Assembly (NCBI GenBank): GCA_963556695.1
Contig: CAUWAG010000004.1
Span: 2,046,001 to 2,110,000, forward strand
Reading direction: 5' to 3'
From: Anthostomella pinea
Taxonomy: Eukaryota > Ascomycota > Sordariomycetes > Xylariales > Xylariaceae
DNA: 64,000 bases
Within the stretch, counting starts at the first letter, position 1. Every line of letters starts with the position of its first letter. Below, piece by piece: positions 10,420 to 22,567 of the stretch. The notes beneath the pieces were generated by a model, which saw nothing but the letters and a program-made list of their open reading frames with translations, made no database searches and was not told where the DNA came from. Position numbers and translations under genes: made by a program.

Positions 10420-12843
10420 GAGACTGGGCCATGGGCTGCTGCGAAGACGGTATGCGCGTCTGCACTGGCGACGAAGGTTGTGACCCGGATGGCGTGTTGT
10501 TGAGTGATAAGTAGTCGAGGTTCGGTTTCACCTTGTTCATTGGCGACATGCGCATCATCGTCTGCTGTATCTGCGATATCGAGAAGCGATGGTCGCGACG
10601 GGGCGCTACGTGTTCTGAGTTCGTTTCGAGTAATGGGCGTGATTGAGGGCGGTAGCTTTCAGGCCTGATGTTGGGGACACTGGGCATGGTGCTCCGCCGT
10701 AGCGTCTGCTGTTGCGATATGAGATCGGTCTCACTCAGACTTGCACCGGGGTTGCGGCCCATGTTATAAAGCAGCTTCTTCTTTAAGCTTGCCGGCGGTG
10801 ACTGCCTCGAAGGCGGTGCAGCCATTGTCGTGTCTGGGCTGGTCCTCATTGGCATGAGTTGAGACGGCTCGTCGACAGTGATCAGCATCTGGGCAACCCG
10901 TTTTAAGTCGTATGTCCCAGGAGCTTTCGCCTTCTGGAGTATTTTCAGAACCGCATTGACAAGTCGCTCGGCGTCTTTCATGAGCTTGCTCTCATGTTTC
11001 AGATCCAAGCTTTGGTAAAGGAGGGTCATCCCGCATAGAACGAGGACATCGGTCTTGTTGAGACAGAAAGAGAAACACATGCTCCTCTCTTCCAGCAATT
11101 GGACGATTTGCACGATGTGCTTGCTGGACTCTCCCACGGCTATGATTGCTGGCGCAGCCTTGGCTCCTAGGTTGGAACCGACAGCCGGACGGTTGATGAG
11201 CGTCCGCACATAATAGAAAACCAGAGCCTGTAGAGGTTAGTGATACGAAGGGGTCGAGACAACAGGTGAACATACCAGTATTGGAGACCTGCTTTCAGTA
11301 ATGTCCGTTGACGGCTTGTCTTGCGCGAAGTTCAGTTTGAGATGGTTCGGAAGGTTATCATTCCATTCCGACAGTTCCGTATCCAACGCTGAAATCTGTT
11401 GTAGTGATAGTTCGTGAGAGGTGGCAGCTGGATAGTTCTTCTCGAGAACCTTGGCAAGAATCCGAGATAGTCTAAACAGTGCCAGTGCACTCGAGAGTCT
11501 CGTGTACTCTCCTGGCAAGCTGGGTTGGAACCCTTTCTCGGTAACGTATTCATCATCCGTATCTGACGGAAATTCCGCGTGTATATCGTCCTCCTTTAGT
11601 AGTTTCGGAAGCCCTAGCATGGCGGCAGAGAAGCTTTGCCGGTCAGCCTACAACCCAAGCATGAACATAGAACAATGATACCACATACCAGTCGAGAGCA
11701 TACAAGGTCCAGAAGACCTTCTTCCTCGTCTCAATAGTGAGCGCCCCAAAAGAAAAGCGTTTCTGGCTTTGATGTAAGCCTAACCTATGTGACAGGCCGA
11801 CAGCGACACCTTTGTAATGTTGAAGGCGCTTGTAGTCTGCTCGAATGGTGCAGTACATGAGAGCCAGTACTAGGCACTGTAGCGTGTTCATGGTGTTGTC
11901 CATGATGATAGCATCAAGCGCCTGCTGCCACTGGGCCTCGCAAGCAGCGATCTGCTCAATGTCGGGTTTCTCGCTCGAGAGGGCAGCGATACTGAAGACC
12001 AGGTAGAGCTGGGCGATCTTGTGGTTGCTCTTCACCTTCTCGGTGTCGGCGACGAACTCCTCGTAAAGACGGAGAAACGTTGGTCTGTGGAGCACCGGGA
12101 AGAGGGGAGCCCATTCTTGAAAGTAGATGTTGATACATCTGTCCGAGAACAGTCGTGGCGGTACTCTCATGGACTGTGACGGCGGTTTCGCTACGAGTGG
12201 ATAGCAGCCCTGGATGTGAAGGAAGGCTTCCGGGTTGAAGTCCGAACACGACTTGCCACTCTCCTGGATTTTCCGCTTGAAAGCCTCTGTTGATGTTGTC
12301 AGGGAGAAGTTGACGTCGCCTCATGATGAACTTACCGATAAACGCGCGCCCGCTAGAAGGTCCCATGAAGTACGAGTCCGAGTTCTCCACGCCCAGTAAT
12401 AACGGGGATGCTTGTACGCGGAACACATCTTCTCTCGTGGGTGAGCTCCGGTCCGTCCGCGATTGTGACAATTTGGGGCTTGCAGCCGACGCAACCGACG
12501 GCTGTCTGTGGCCGTGCATCTTCGAAAGCATATCGATCTTCTCATCCTTCTCGTCCAGCAGGTCCTTCAGCTCCCTGGTCTCGTTCTCCAGCTGTCTCAC
12601 CCTCTCCTCCAACGACTCGGTGTAGCCCCTCGGAAAGGCGCGCCGGCTGAGCTTGTCGCTCGTCCGGCACTCAAAGCCCACGTTCGAGCACTGCGAGCAC
12701 GTCGGCCGGATGCCGTCGCACCGGATTTTCTTGCTCCGGCAGCGGTCGCAGGCCTGGGCGATGCGGCTTTGCGAGCTCGTGCCCACCTTGATGACCTTCA
12801 TAGGCAGGATCCCCGGCATCTTGGCGGTTGTCTGCGCATCCAA
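9863..12843 (-). CDS. facB: FacB/Cat8-type Zn2Cys6 transcription activator
   Basis: Four exons on the minus strand, 12336-12843, 11689-12286, 11276-11633 and 9863-11227, give 942 residues with phases that close exactly. Residues 32-59 form a six-cysteine zinc cluster, C-x2-C-x6-C-x6-C-x2-C-x6-C. It is followed by KLSRRAFPRGYTESLEERVR and a coiled coil, the signature of FacB of Aspergillus and Cat8 of yeast. The middle part has the fungal transcription factor domain (RCINIYFQEWAPLFPVLHRP; later LDCFSAAMLGLP across the second splice). The C-terminal third is disordered, with a polyglutamine run and acidic patches suited to activation. In known fungi this protein switches on acetate, gluconeogenic and glyoxylate genes without glucose. 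FacB of A. nidulans is 867 residues, so this one is slightly long. A start at MPGILPMKV (residue 9) is a plausible alternative. Confidence 0.9.
10367..10421 (-). repeat. CAG/CAA run coding polyglutamine in the FacB-like gene
   Basis: About 18 glutamine codons, first mostly CAA and then CAG when read on the minus strand, lie in the disordered C-terminal region. Length is likely to vary between strains. Confidence 0.8.
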
Positions 12844-15765
12844 CAGGGCGCTTTGCCGTCACCAGAATGATCGTTTATCGTTCCGTTTCGTATTTAGATG
12901 CGGTACCGGATGCCGCGGTCCATAGGAAGCTCAGCGTTTCCAAGCTTCGGGAGGTAACCGCAGTGGTATAGCAACTTTCTTTACCAGGGTCCAGGGATGC
13001 CGGAGACAGTTGCTCACTTTGTCGCGCTCTGCCGCCGCACCATGCGTACAAGGCTGCGCTACTACTCCAATTCCCAATCCACTTGCCTTACGTAGAACTC
13101 TGTCGAGATATCGAAACGCGTTTTGAGTTACGACTTGTCCACGGTAGGTAGGAATGGATATCGTAGGGTCGAAATGGGTCTTGATGCAGTGTCTGGGGGA
13201 GGATGCAAGATGTGATGGGAAGGAACAGAAGGAACGGGACCACCAGTGCCCGCTTCTCCAGAATCTCAATCCAGATGGTATTCCTGTAATCAGCGGGGCT
13301 TGTCACGGTCTTGCCAATGAGCGTGGTCGAGAAACCTGGGGGGGTGCAGGGGGGCCGAGGTACGGGTATGGTGTGCTGGTAGGGTGCAGTGTATTATTAC
13401 TCGGGCCCTATTCCTATTACTTGAGAGGATCACCAACTACCAACCACCACCGCTACCTTAGTCACTCCCCGTTAGACTTATTATTCCTGCCTGGTCGATC
13501 AGATCTGACGGCGTACATCTAGAAATATGTACGTATGAGGTAACCCTGTGGCACACCTCCCAACGGGGCGGATACAGAGCGGCGAGGGCGCAGTTGGACC
13601 CTTGGCGATATGCTAGTGGTTGCTCCGTCGTTCATGGCGAAGGGTTAGGGCAAGTCAACTCGTGCAAAACGGCGGTTCACCGTATTAGGTTATATGAGGC
13701 CAGTAAGATGGCGTCGCGACTCGCGCGGTACGGTATCAGTAGCATAGCATGCAGAGCACGGTATAACCCTTGGTGCGCATTCCTTGATACCAACACACCC
13801 GCGAGTGAACTGGCTGACTGGTCATACGCCAGCCTAGCTGTCTAGTGAGCTGGCTACTGTAGATGGAGGGAAGGGGGAAGCTCCCCGACCTGGATTACCC
13901 CAGGTTTCTTAGACGCGACAAGCCTGCACATGACGATAGCCCTTAGAATTTCAGCCTAGGCTCGGCATTTTCTCGCTATGTCGTCAAAGCGACCAATCGT
14001 CCTTGTCGTCGATGAGAAACGATCTATTTACTAGGGCGTATGTAGTCGCTCCTTACCACCTATTAGAAGGCCCCTAGAGCTGTTCTTGATCAGTTCGTGA
14101 CGATCACTCCAGCGAGAACAGGATAATGACCTTCATAGAATCCAGAGGCTGTATACCCAGCAACGCATATAGACCAGCATCAGAATGGGTTTCGCTGGAT
14201 CTCGCTCGGGTACCGAGCACTCCGTTTGAGCTAGTCACTGTCATTTGTTGTAGCGCTTGCCACCCTCTTTCGGACAGCCAGCAGAGTCGTCTACCTAGAC
14301 GAACTGCATATGCAGTGCAACTTCCAGAATGCCTGTGGATGAACAGGATCATGAACAGAGCTGAACCAGTCCGGCTGCGGCAAGGTACGGAATCGCATTG
14401 CGTATCACATCGCAGCTAGTTGACCATGGTATCTGGCAGAGCATTGAAGCAGACGTCTTGCGTTGCCCTTTTGTCCAGTTTCCGAGTTTCGTTATTTGGT
14501 CCTGACGCTGCAAGTCAGCCAGGCCTGGTTTTCATATCAAAGGACGAGCTTGCGGTTCTTTCCCACTGTTATCTCACTCATGCAGTCAGTCCATGACGGC
14601 GGCACGGTAGGGAGGAAGTTCCCGTCTCACCCAGCCGAATGGAGAATCTGCATAGCTATGCCAGCTGGAAGGCTTCAAGCCGTTCCGATCTGCTGGAGAT
14701 CCATTTGATCGTCGGCCAAATCGAAACAATCGAAAGGAATCTGTTCCCATTCAAAGCAAAGCTATTTCTTAATGTACCGGTAGACAGGTATCAAGTGAGA
14801 GCAGTTGACCTCCCCTGTACGCCAGAGCTGGACGGTATCTCCGAACACGCCAATTCGGTCGACTACGGTCAAGTTGGTGTCGGCCTGTCATGTTACCGAT
14901 GATGACTATCTCATACTGACAACGAATTTTGGTGACGATTACTGGTAGGTGGCTTTCACCAGAAATAGCCCATCTCCACGTTCAATAGTAAGCATCTAAT
15001 ATCGGCGGCGAGCCGAATGCGTGTTGGAATAACGAGTCCGGTTAAATACCCTGCCTCGTGGGTAAATAGGCAAGGCGAACGCAGGGGAGTTTTGGCCACA
15101 CCATCGGCGGAATTGGCACACAGCCCTACTGTAGACTCAGCGTCCACGTTGTCCCTAGTAGCACTGCCGACGTCGTCCGTCTCACCTAGCAGCCTAGGCA
15201 TTGGTCAGGCTCCTCGGTCCGAATGAGCTGCTCTGAACTCCAAGGATCACAGACCGCCGCCTTGCCAATCTGCCCGATAAGCTCCGACCTTTGTTGGTGA
15301 ATGAATGTGCTTGGGCACGAGGAAATGAGTTCGACGAGCTTGGATACACCCATGATCAATGATCGCCGCCATGCACTCGTGAAGCGGCCAGTTCTGATAA
15401 TATTGACCGTCTATGCCGCCACTATGCTGGAGTAGCTGATCTTCTTGTCTCTCACGGCACTAGCTTGACCTCGCTAGGTAGGTTGAGATGAGAAGTCGAA
15501 CTTTAAATGCCATAGTACGTGACGATAGAAATGAATGTGGCACGTAATCTATCCAGCAACTCGGGCCACGATCTGGGCCACTGCGCTAATCCAGCGGTGG
15601 CTGACGTCCGACCGTTGTTGGCGTGACGTCGCTTGGGTGAACAATATCGACGGGCAAGACAGGTGCGACGTTGTGTAGGGCGAAGCAACAGCTCCTAGGG
15701 CTGGACGAGCCAGACGGGCCAGGACGGCACGAGTCAGTGTGTGTGAAGCCGTCGTATTCGGCAAC
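12844..15765. other. Gene-free stretch, nearly 3 kb
   Basis: The first few hundred bases are the likely promoter of the FacB-like gene. The rest (13.5-15.7 kb) has several short open frames on both strands but none with a domain or splice support. A weak ankyrin-like fragment near 15.39-15.47 kb (YAGVADLLVSHGTSL) is too short to call. It may be decayed DNA. Confidence 0.5.
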
Positions 15766-17552
15766 TCAGCTCAGGTCTTCATTGCCATTGGACGCCTCGG
15801 GGACGATCTGGTCGCTATTGGTAGCCTCCATTGATCCGAGATAAGCCAGCACCGAATCATCTGCAAGCAATTGCGTTCTCTGCAGAAAGTTGGAGTCAGT
15901 AACCGTAAGCTATAAGAAGGAGCAACCAGGCTTTTCCCAGATACTGTGGTTCCGAGACAAGGAATGGGGGTCTCGATCTTACCTGCTCGTCGAGAACCTG
16001 CAAGGCTCTTTTGAGGAGATCCGATTCGACAGCTCTCAAATGCGACGCCGCCTGCAGAACCTCTGCGCGAGCCAGACCCGGTATCGCATCTGACCTTTCT
16101 TCGCCAGGGCTCAGTTCTTGAAGCTGCTGCTGAACTACCTCCAGGATGACAGTGACAGCCCGAAGTTTAAATATCTGCGCCAACTCATGGCTGCCTATAA
16201 GTTCCGGGATTGCGTATGGCTCGTCTGTGATGTCGGTCTCTTGCCAGAACATGCTCAGACGGCGAGATCCATCGGTTGCCTGTAGGATCTTGAACTCCAG
16301 CCCGTCTTCCTCATTCAGGCACATGAGGTAGACGAAAGGGGCAGACCACTGTGGCACACCACTATCGTCGTCCTTTATCTCCAGGACCGGCGGCTTTCCA
16401 AAAGCGTGGAGCTTGGCTTTTGCCAGGGGGTCGTCGTCCATGGGCTCTAGGGGGAGAACAATGCTTTTAGCCGGCGAATTCGTGTCGATGAAGCCGTAGC
16501 TGAACACTGCAGCATCGGTGGTCAGTCAAGCCTCCTAAGAAAGATCGACAGATACTCGTGTGATAGAACACACTGCATACACACACCATGAAGTGGTAGA
16601 TAAAGGGGGGATGCTACTCACACATCTCAGCCGCCGACTTGTCTTGTCCATAACTGATAGTGATCTCGCTGCTTTGGGGCACCCCACACCCCTTCTTCAG
16701 CAGGAGAACTACTTCATCTTTGCTGTTCTCCTCGAAATAAGCCGTGGCAGAACTTGAATGGTTGACCAGGTCGAGACAGGGTACCATAGACTCCCCTGAC
16801 TTCGGCAAGTCCAGGGAGCGGGACCGGTAAAGAGCATCAAGTAGAACCCAATCACGAACCGTCACGGCTCCATCGACTGCGAGTATTTCATCCCAATACA
16901 ATATTTCACTTGTCTTTTCTCGGATGGCGTCAAATTCCTTGGTCAATACCGCGAATTTGGCGGACACTGCCGACTGTTCGGGTTGTCAGTATCAACGGCC
17001 AAGGTATGTCATGCTCCAAGTCGTGATATGCAACTTACCTCAAGTGAAGTGCCCCTCAGATGAGACAACTCTGACTCGGACCACATAGTAGGGACTGGCA
17101 CCTGCGTCGGTAGGAGGCTGAAGTACTGAGTCCACGGTGTCATGGCCCCCTGTCCACCTGTATAATCAGGCGACGAGCGCACAAGCTGTGTCAACAGGAA
17201 CAGTAAGATGTCACCCCTAGTAGACTATCACGATGTCAGCATTTCGGTACTTATTAATATGTATATGATATATGTGCACACTGACCTGGTGGCCGGCGGC
17301 GTCTAGAAGCTGTCGGAAATCCTTATTTTCTTTGGCATATTCCTCGACGCCTTCAGCCGAAAGAACAAGCTCTTTTGGAATGGCCAGAAGTGTCGGAACC
17401 TCATAGTGGTCCTCCTCGTTGACCAGATCTCGTTCAGCCACCAAGCCGAGTCCTCGGCCCTCAATGTCGGCGACTTTGACGTCGACGAATGTGACATCGT
17501 TCAGGAGGCACCAGGCCGGCAGAGCATCCACTGGGAATTCCCCTCTGCGCAT
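15766..17552 (-). CDS. SET-domain protein lysine methyltransferase (Rubisco-LSMT/Rkm/SETD6 class)
   Basis: Five exons on the minus strand, 17286-17552, 17039-17224, 16622-16973, 15983-16506 and 15766-15879, sum to 480 residues with all phases consistent. Seen: an N-terminal segment VKVADIEGRGLGLVAERDL (the first SET strand), VPTMWSESE, then CLDLVNHSSSATAYFEEN (the NH motif) and SEITISYGQDKSAAEMLFSYGF, whose ISYG..YGF pattern is diagnostic of this SET class and spans the third intron. The C-terminal half is helical, like the Rubisco-LSMT substrate-binding domain. Such enzymes trimethylate or monomethylate lysines on ribosomal proteins or elongation factors using S-adenosylmethionine. The substrate here cannot be told. 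It is divergently arranged with the GTPase gene at 17969. Confidence 0.85.
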
Positions 17553-17968
17553 ATTGGATCCGGTACCAGGCTTGTGCGAGAAGTCTCTTTGGTAGGTTGA
17601 TGTGTCACAGATGGGACGTCGTGTGCTCGAATCGCCGACGACGTATTTATGGATGGCCCTCTGGATTCAACGATGGATAAATACCACGACTGACCTGCAA
17701 TTGAAGCAACATTATAGGGCCCTATAAGCGGCTCAAACTGTCACTGCACGGCACCGATATAGCGGGTTCCAGCCCCCGCGCAAAGGCCCGGGGTTACCTC
17801 ATCGCTAACCTTGATCTCGCAAATTCATCATTCATCACCCCACCACCTCCTTCGTACATCCCACCTTGACGACTTCTGCGCCTGCGCGAATAGTCCTCGC
17901 GCTTCTAGTCGCAGTTGCGTTCGCTACCTAACCTACTCCACGAATCACGAGGAAACAGAGCCGCCGCC
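17553..17968. promoter_or_regulatory. Shared region between divergent genes
   Basis: About 415 bases separate the starts of the SET methyltransferase (minus) and the GTPase (plus), so both promoters must lie here. The plus strand from 17820 to 17940 is pyrimidine-rich with 'catcacccca', typical of a leader for the GTPase gene. No specific operator was recognised. Confidence 0.55.
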
Positions 17969-19499
17969 ATGCCTCGCGACCCCCTGATCGGCCTTGTCGG
18001 AAAGCCGTCCGCGGGCAAGTCGACGACGCTGAACAGCTTGACCGACGCCACGTCCAAAGTTGGTGGGTTGAACCTACCCTTGGCCAACGTACCGAGACGA
18101 GCCCCGACGCTGATATGAATGCGACACAGGGAACTTTCCGTACGCCTGACCCCTATTCCTACTCCTGACCTATCTTGCAGCGAGCTACCATACTGGGGTC
18201 ACGACGCTCCGGCGCATTGCCCTCCACCTCCTATCTCGCCATGCCCTCTACACGTTGATCACCCCAGCTTACACTGCCCGCGGCTCCCTCCAGATTCACG
18301 ACAATAGACCCCCAACGAGCGATCGGCTACCTCCAGATCCAGTGCGCCTGCGAGCGATTCGGCGTACAGGACAAGTGCAAGCCCAACTACGGCGCCTGCG
18401 ACGCGGGGCGGCGGTCGGTGCCGATCGAGCTGCTCGACGTGGCGGGTCTGGTGCCGGGGGCGCACGAGGGGAAAGGGCTGGGCAACAAGTTCCTCGACGA
18501 CCTGCGGCACGCGGACGCGCTGGTGCACGTGGTGGACGCCTCGGGGCGGACCAACGCCGAGGGCGAGAACACGCGCGGCTACGACCCCTCGCAGGACATC
18601 GCCTGGCTGCGGTCCGAGATCGTAGCCTGGATCAAGGGCAACCTGTGGCAGAAGTGGGGGTCCGTGAGGCGCCGCCACGTCGCCGTCAAGGCCACCGCCG
18701 TCGAGACCCTGCAGGGCCAGTTCTCGGGCTACGGCAGCACGTCGCAGGTTGTGGCGCGCACGCTCGACCGTTTGAACCTCAAAGAGCCGCTCGAGGCCTG
18801 GTCCGAGGCCACCGTCGACCGCGTCGTCGGCGCCTTCACCGACGAGAAGTTCCCCACCGTCATCGCCCTCAACAAGATCGACGACGCCGACGCCTACACG
18901 AACCTCATGAAGATCACCAAGATGCAGGACCCGAACATGGTGGTGGCCTGTTCGGCGAAGGCCGAGCTGTTCCTGCGCAAGATGGCCAAGCAGGGCTACA
19001 TACGGTACACCGAGGGCACCGAGTTCGTCGACACGAGGGAGGACCTCATCGCCGACGGCGACCCGGACGGCGGCGGCCTGAAGGAGCTGGACGAGAAGAA
19101 CAAGAACCAGATCGAGGAGTACCGGGACATGATCCTATTCCGGTACGGGTCCACGGGCATCGTCCAGGTACTGTCCAAGGCGGCCGAGATACTGGGCCTG
19201 GTGCCCGTGTTCCCCGTGCGCAACGTGTCGAGCTTCAGCTCGGGGTCGGATACCAAGGTCGCCTTTAGAGACTGCGTGCTGGTCAAGAAGAACATGAACG
19301 TCGGCGAGGTGGCGCGCAAGGTCATGGGCGACGCCCCTATTGCCTACGTGGAAGGGGTTGGCGGCGTCCGGGTGTCGGAGGACGCCATCGTCGCCGTGGG
19401 CAAGAACGATGTAAGCTATTGTTGTGGTGAACGCCGTCGTCTTGAAGCCATGCTAATTCAGTCAACTAGGTCTTGTCGTTCAAAGTCGGGCGCGCATAA
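17969..19499 (+). CDS. Obg/YchF-class GTPase, homologue of yeast YGR210C
   Basis: Four exons, 17969-18062, 18130-18139, 18294-19410 and 19470-19499, give 416 residues (the yeast homologue is about 411). Residues 11-19 are the P-loop GKPSAGKST. Exon 2 is only ten bases and supplies GNFP, so that the switch region reads [16 protein letters not shown], a hallmark of the YchF/Obg family. The G3 motif appears as [11 protein letters not shown] and the G4 motif as NKIDDAD. The C-terminal part ends in a TGS-like beta region ([19 protein letters not shown]), completed by the last 30-base exon. Members bind GTP or ATP and associate with ribosomes or stress responses; the exact role of this branch is poorly known. 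Without the microexon the conserved NFP cannot be read. Confidence 0.9.
18130..18139 (+). other. Ten-base microexon of the GTPase gene
   Basis: The bases GGAACTTTCC lie between an acceptor ending ACACAG at 18129 and a donor GTACGC at 18140. They complete the Gly codon begun in exon 1, add Asn-Phe, and begin Pro, restoring the invariant family motif and the reading phase on both sides. Confidence 0.8.
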
Positions 19500-20250
19500 T
19501 CAAGCCTTGAACCGCCCCAACTAGTTTCAGCGCGTGTGATACCTCCGTGACTGGTCCAGTAATTTCCCACATAAGAGCTTGTTCAGCTTATTCGTCTGCT
19601 TGTAACATGACTACGTTGAAGGGGCCGGCTGACCTTGCGCAGTATTCATGCGGAACACTACCTCGTAGGGAAGCTAGGTAGGCTTTTACGATTCTCGCCG
19701 GGACAATTCCAGGTCAGAAGAGGATAGGCACAGTAAGTTATTGATGTGGATGATCACAAGTCACTTCGAAGATGGAAGAAGCAGCAGAATGGGTGGAAAC
19801 GTTTGTTAGGGGTATCGAGATTCGTAATCATTATGTCCGGCAATGCTCTAGACAAGGTCCGGCTCGTATCCACCCTGGAAAAGAAAAGCCGACTGGTACA
19901 AAGTGTAAAGAAAAAAGCAGCGCAACACCCTTACGCAACATCAATGCTGCGCAATCGCCCGATGCTTGCTCACCAATCCATCTAACCCTTGGATATCATT
20001 GGAGTTGTATTAAGGGGAAGGCCAACTGTTCCCGACATTGTCGGAACGCTAGTATTGTGCGTCTTTGGATCCAGACTCATCTTCAGGCATCAGGTCCGGC
20101 CTCTCGGAGACATGTGTTACTGGCTCCAGAAGTTTCGGAAGCGGCCTCTCCAGTCAGGCTCCTGGTCCGGTCGATTCGGGAGCTGCCTGTCCTGTAAATT
20201 TCTGGCTCCGGCTGGGCATTGAGAAGCCCTCGTTCAATTCTGTGCGTACC
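19500..20250. other. Gene-free stretch between convergent genes
   Basis: This is the 3' flank shared by the GTPase (plus) and Pmp3 (minus) genes. Short open frames at 19.75-20.2 kb have no recognisable domain. Confidence 0.5.
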
Positions 20251-20626
20251 CTAATACTTGAGAATAATGTACCTGCAAGGGAGGACGCCATGTTAGCAAG
20301 ACGTAAGTAGCAGACGTTGTTGATAGATGATGCAAGACATGGACGAGCAGAGAGGGAGACGTACAGCGCGTGGATGATACCCGGGATGTAACCCAGGATG
20401 GTGAGCAGGATGTTGATGCAGAAGTCGGCGTTGCAGCCGCGCTCCAGGAAGACACCGACGGGCGGGAGGATGACGGCAAGGATGATCTTGCAGATGTCGC
20501 TGAGCAGGTCGGGTTAGCTACTGTCATCTTGGACATAGAAATATGGATGGATGGATGGATGGATTGCGCAGTCGACTCGACGGCTGCCTGCTGGATTCGG
20601 GCGGCTTACCTGGCGGTGAAAGGCAT
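20251..20626 (-). CDS. PMP3: Plasma membrane proteolipid 3 (Pmp3)
   Basis: Three small exons on the minus strand, 20610-20626 (17 bases), 20365-20499 and 20251-20272 (22 bases), give 57 residues, the usual family length. The protein begins MPFTASDICKIILAVILPP, has the conserved GVFLERGC and INILLTILGYIPGIIHALY segments, and ends YIILKY. It is two transmembrane helices joined by a short loop. Family knowledge: Pmp3/UPF0057 proteins sit in the plasma membrane, affect membrane potential and cation tolerance, and are stress-induced. The single in-frame gene is missed by simple open-frame searches because two of its exons are tiny. The first intron contains an (ATCC/GGAT)n run near 20545. Confidence 0.93.
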
Positions 20627-22567
20627 CTTGATATTGGTTCGTCTAAGACAGGTTCAGATGTATGTGGTGGTGTATTGCTGGCGTGTAGAGTGTATCGGGG
20701 CTTCGTGTGTTGGTTTGCGTGGAAATACGGTTGTTGTGTGGTATATGGAGATTGGGTTGCAAGCAAGAAATGGAGAGGAGGGGGCACGCGGTTTAAGTAG
20801 CAAGTCGAGCTACGTCGTGAGAAAGTGTGACGGGCGGGCTGGCTGGGGAATGTCGAAGTCACTACCCTGGTCCTGTTCGTGCCTTGGATTTCTTGGTTGG
20901 CTGCGATGGAGAAACTGGAGACCACCGGGAACAGCAGGTTGACAAGGGCAGCTATGATGCAGTTTGCACGAAACTGGCAGGGAGCACACTGTCACCTAGG
21001 TAGTTACATACTACTGCGTACCTTTGAGGCACTGCGTCATACATCCAGTTCATCCGCACGGCAATGGAAGCAAGCACTCCCGATCTGCACAAGCACAAGG
21101 ACTGACAAGTCACTGATCAGGTTATTAGCACAGACCCGGGTCGCCGTCTGTTCATCAAGCCCATGTTCAGTTCCGTGAGTTGCCGCCATTACTCAGCCCT
21201 TGCCTCTTCCGCTACTCCCAAGGAGTGTCGCAAGTCACAGCCTCCAGAAACCTGAGAAGATGGCTGGAAGCGTGACGTCAGACTGTGAGGCGCAAGCTTG
21301 AGACTCTCCACTATGACTGTGGCTTGACGTACTAGACAGGGCCCTTAGCGTCGCAATAACCATCCTGAGCCACAATGTCACATTCCGCGGCACCGCCTAG
21401 CCGTGCTACTAGCCCACCAGCCAACCAACCTTTCGCATCTTCATTTCGCATCTTGGCTGCCAAGGAACGCGCACGCGATCAGGGCCTGCTCTGTCAGTTG
21501 ACTCTCATTCTTGTTCCTTGCCCACCTGAAGCCAAGGCAAACCTCACATTGTTGCTGTGGACAACAGTCAACCCGAGGAGTCTCACAGAACCACAGCCTC
21601 GACCTCTGATGGACCGCATGACAGCATTACCCCAGACAGGCCAGACTCGACCTGCAATCATGGCCAGTGTTTCTGATGTGCCACTAGTAGTCTAGATCCG
21701 AGACCATGACATCTTCAAGGCGACAGGACGGGACCATCCACTTTGCGAAAAGCTGGCACGCGGATACCTAGATACGTTTGTCTCGGGGCCGCCGTTGTTT
21801 CTATTTGGAGCTTCCCAAGTTCAACGAAAGTTCAACGCTGCCGAATGCCGCCTTGGCGGGCACGGTACCTGCGTACCGGATATTGTTGTTCCAGCCTTTT
21901 GACAGTCTCTTTGTTATCAACTAGCTGGAGAACAGGCTTCACGGCTCCCCTGACATATCTTTCGGTAGCCTGCAACTTGGCTTCGTTTCGACAGCTCTAC
22001 ATCTATGTCGCTCTGCTCATTTCCGTGCAATCAACTGCTATTCAACGTCTGGCTGTCCGTTGAGCCAGGTCTTTCGCTTCTGCGATGCTATATCCTCACC
22101 AGATTGGCTGACTTGGAATTGACCCTAGGAAGGCCTTGGATACTGGATGCTCGTTCTTAGGAGTCCGTCAGAGCAGCACTGCGAGCCATGGGCTACCGTA
22201 CAGCGGAATCAACCTGGCAGTATCTGGCTTCCCGACAACGCATATATTGGTGCAAGTCATGAGGTTGACGGTGAGGTCAGTATTCAACATTTCTGGGGAG
22301 ATACAACCTGACTTTGTACGAGCCAGGCGGCACTGGTGAAAGGCCGGGTGGAAATATGCATCATGCTTGACTGCGCAGGGAAGTCATGCAGCTGGCATCT
22401 CCCCCGCCCACGTGACCCAGCCATGTTGTCTCAGGCGAAACATCGAACTTCAATCACGTCCTCATTGCTGAATTGGCACTTGAGTATCACCTTTGCCCAT
22501 TCTTTGACATGTAGCTGCAACCCAACCGCCAGGCCAGATAATAGCGCGGTCCACCTCCGTCTTCGCC
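20627..22567. other. Gene-poor stretch with coding-like fragments
   Basis: From 20627 to about 21200 is the probable Pmp3 promoter. At 21375-21690 a start (MSHSAAPPSRATSPP) could splice to a Ser/Thr-rich frame near 21545, and at 22050-22250 a frame reads ILTRLADLELTLGRPWILDA with a stop soon after. Together they may be remains of a gene, but no family was recognised and no full model closes. Confidence 0.3.

Noticed and set aside
15380..15480. Ankyrin-repeat-like fragment
   Set aside because: Only about fifteen residues match loosely and the frame is not sustained.
18255..19268. Long plus-strand frame of 337 codons
   Set aside because: It is a GC-rich shadow (Arg/Ala/Gly-rich) of the GTPase coding frame.
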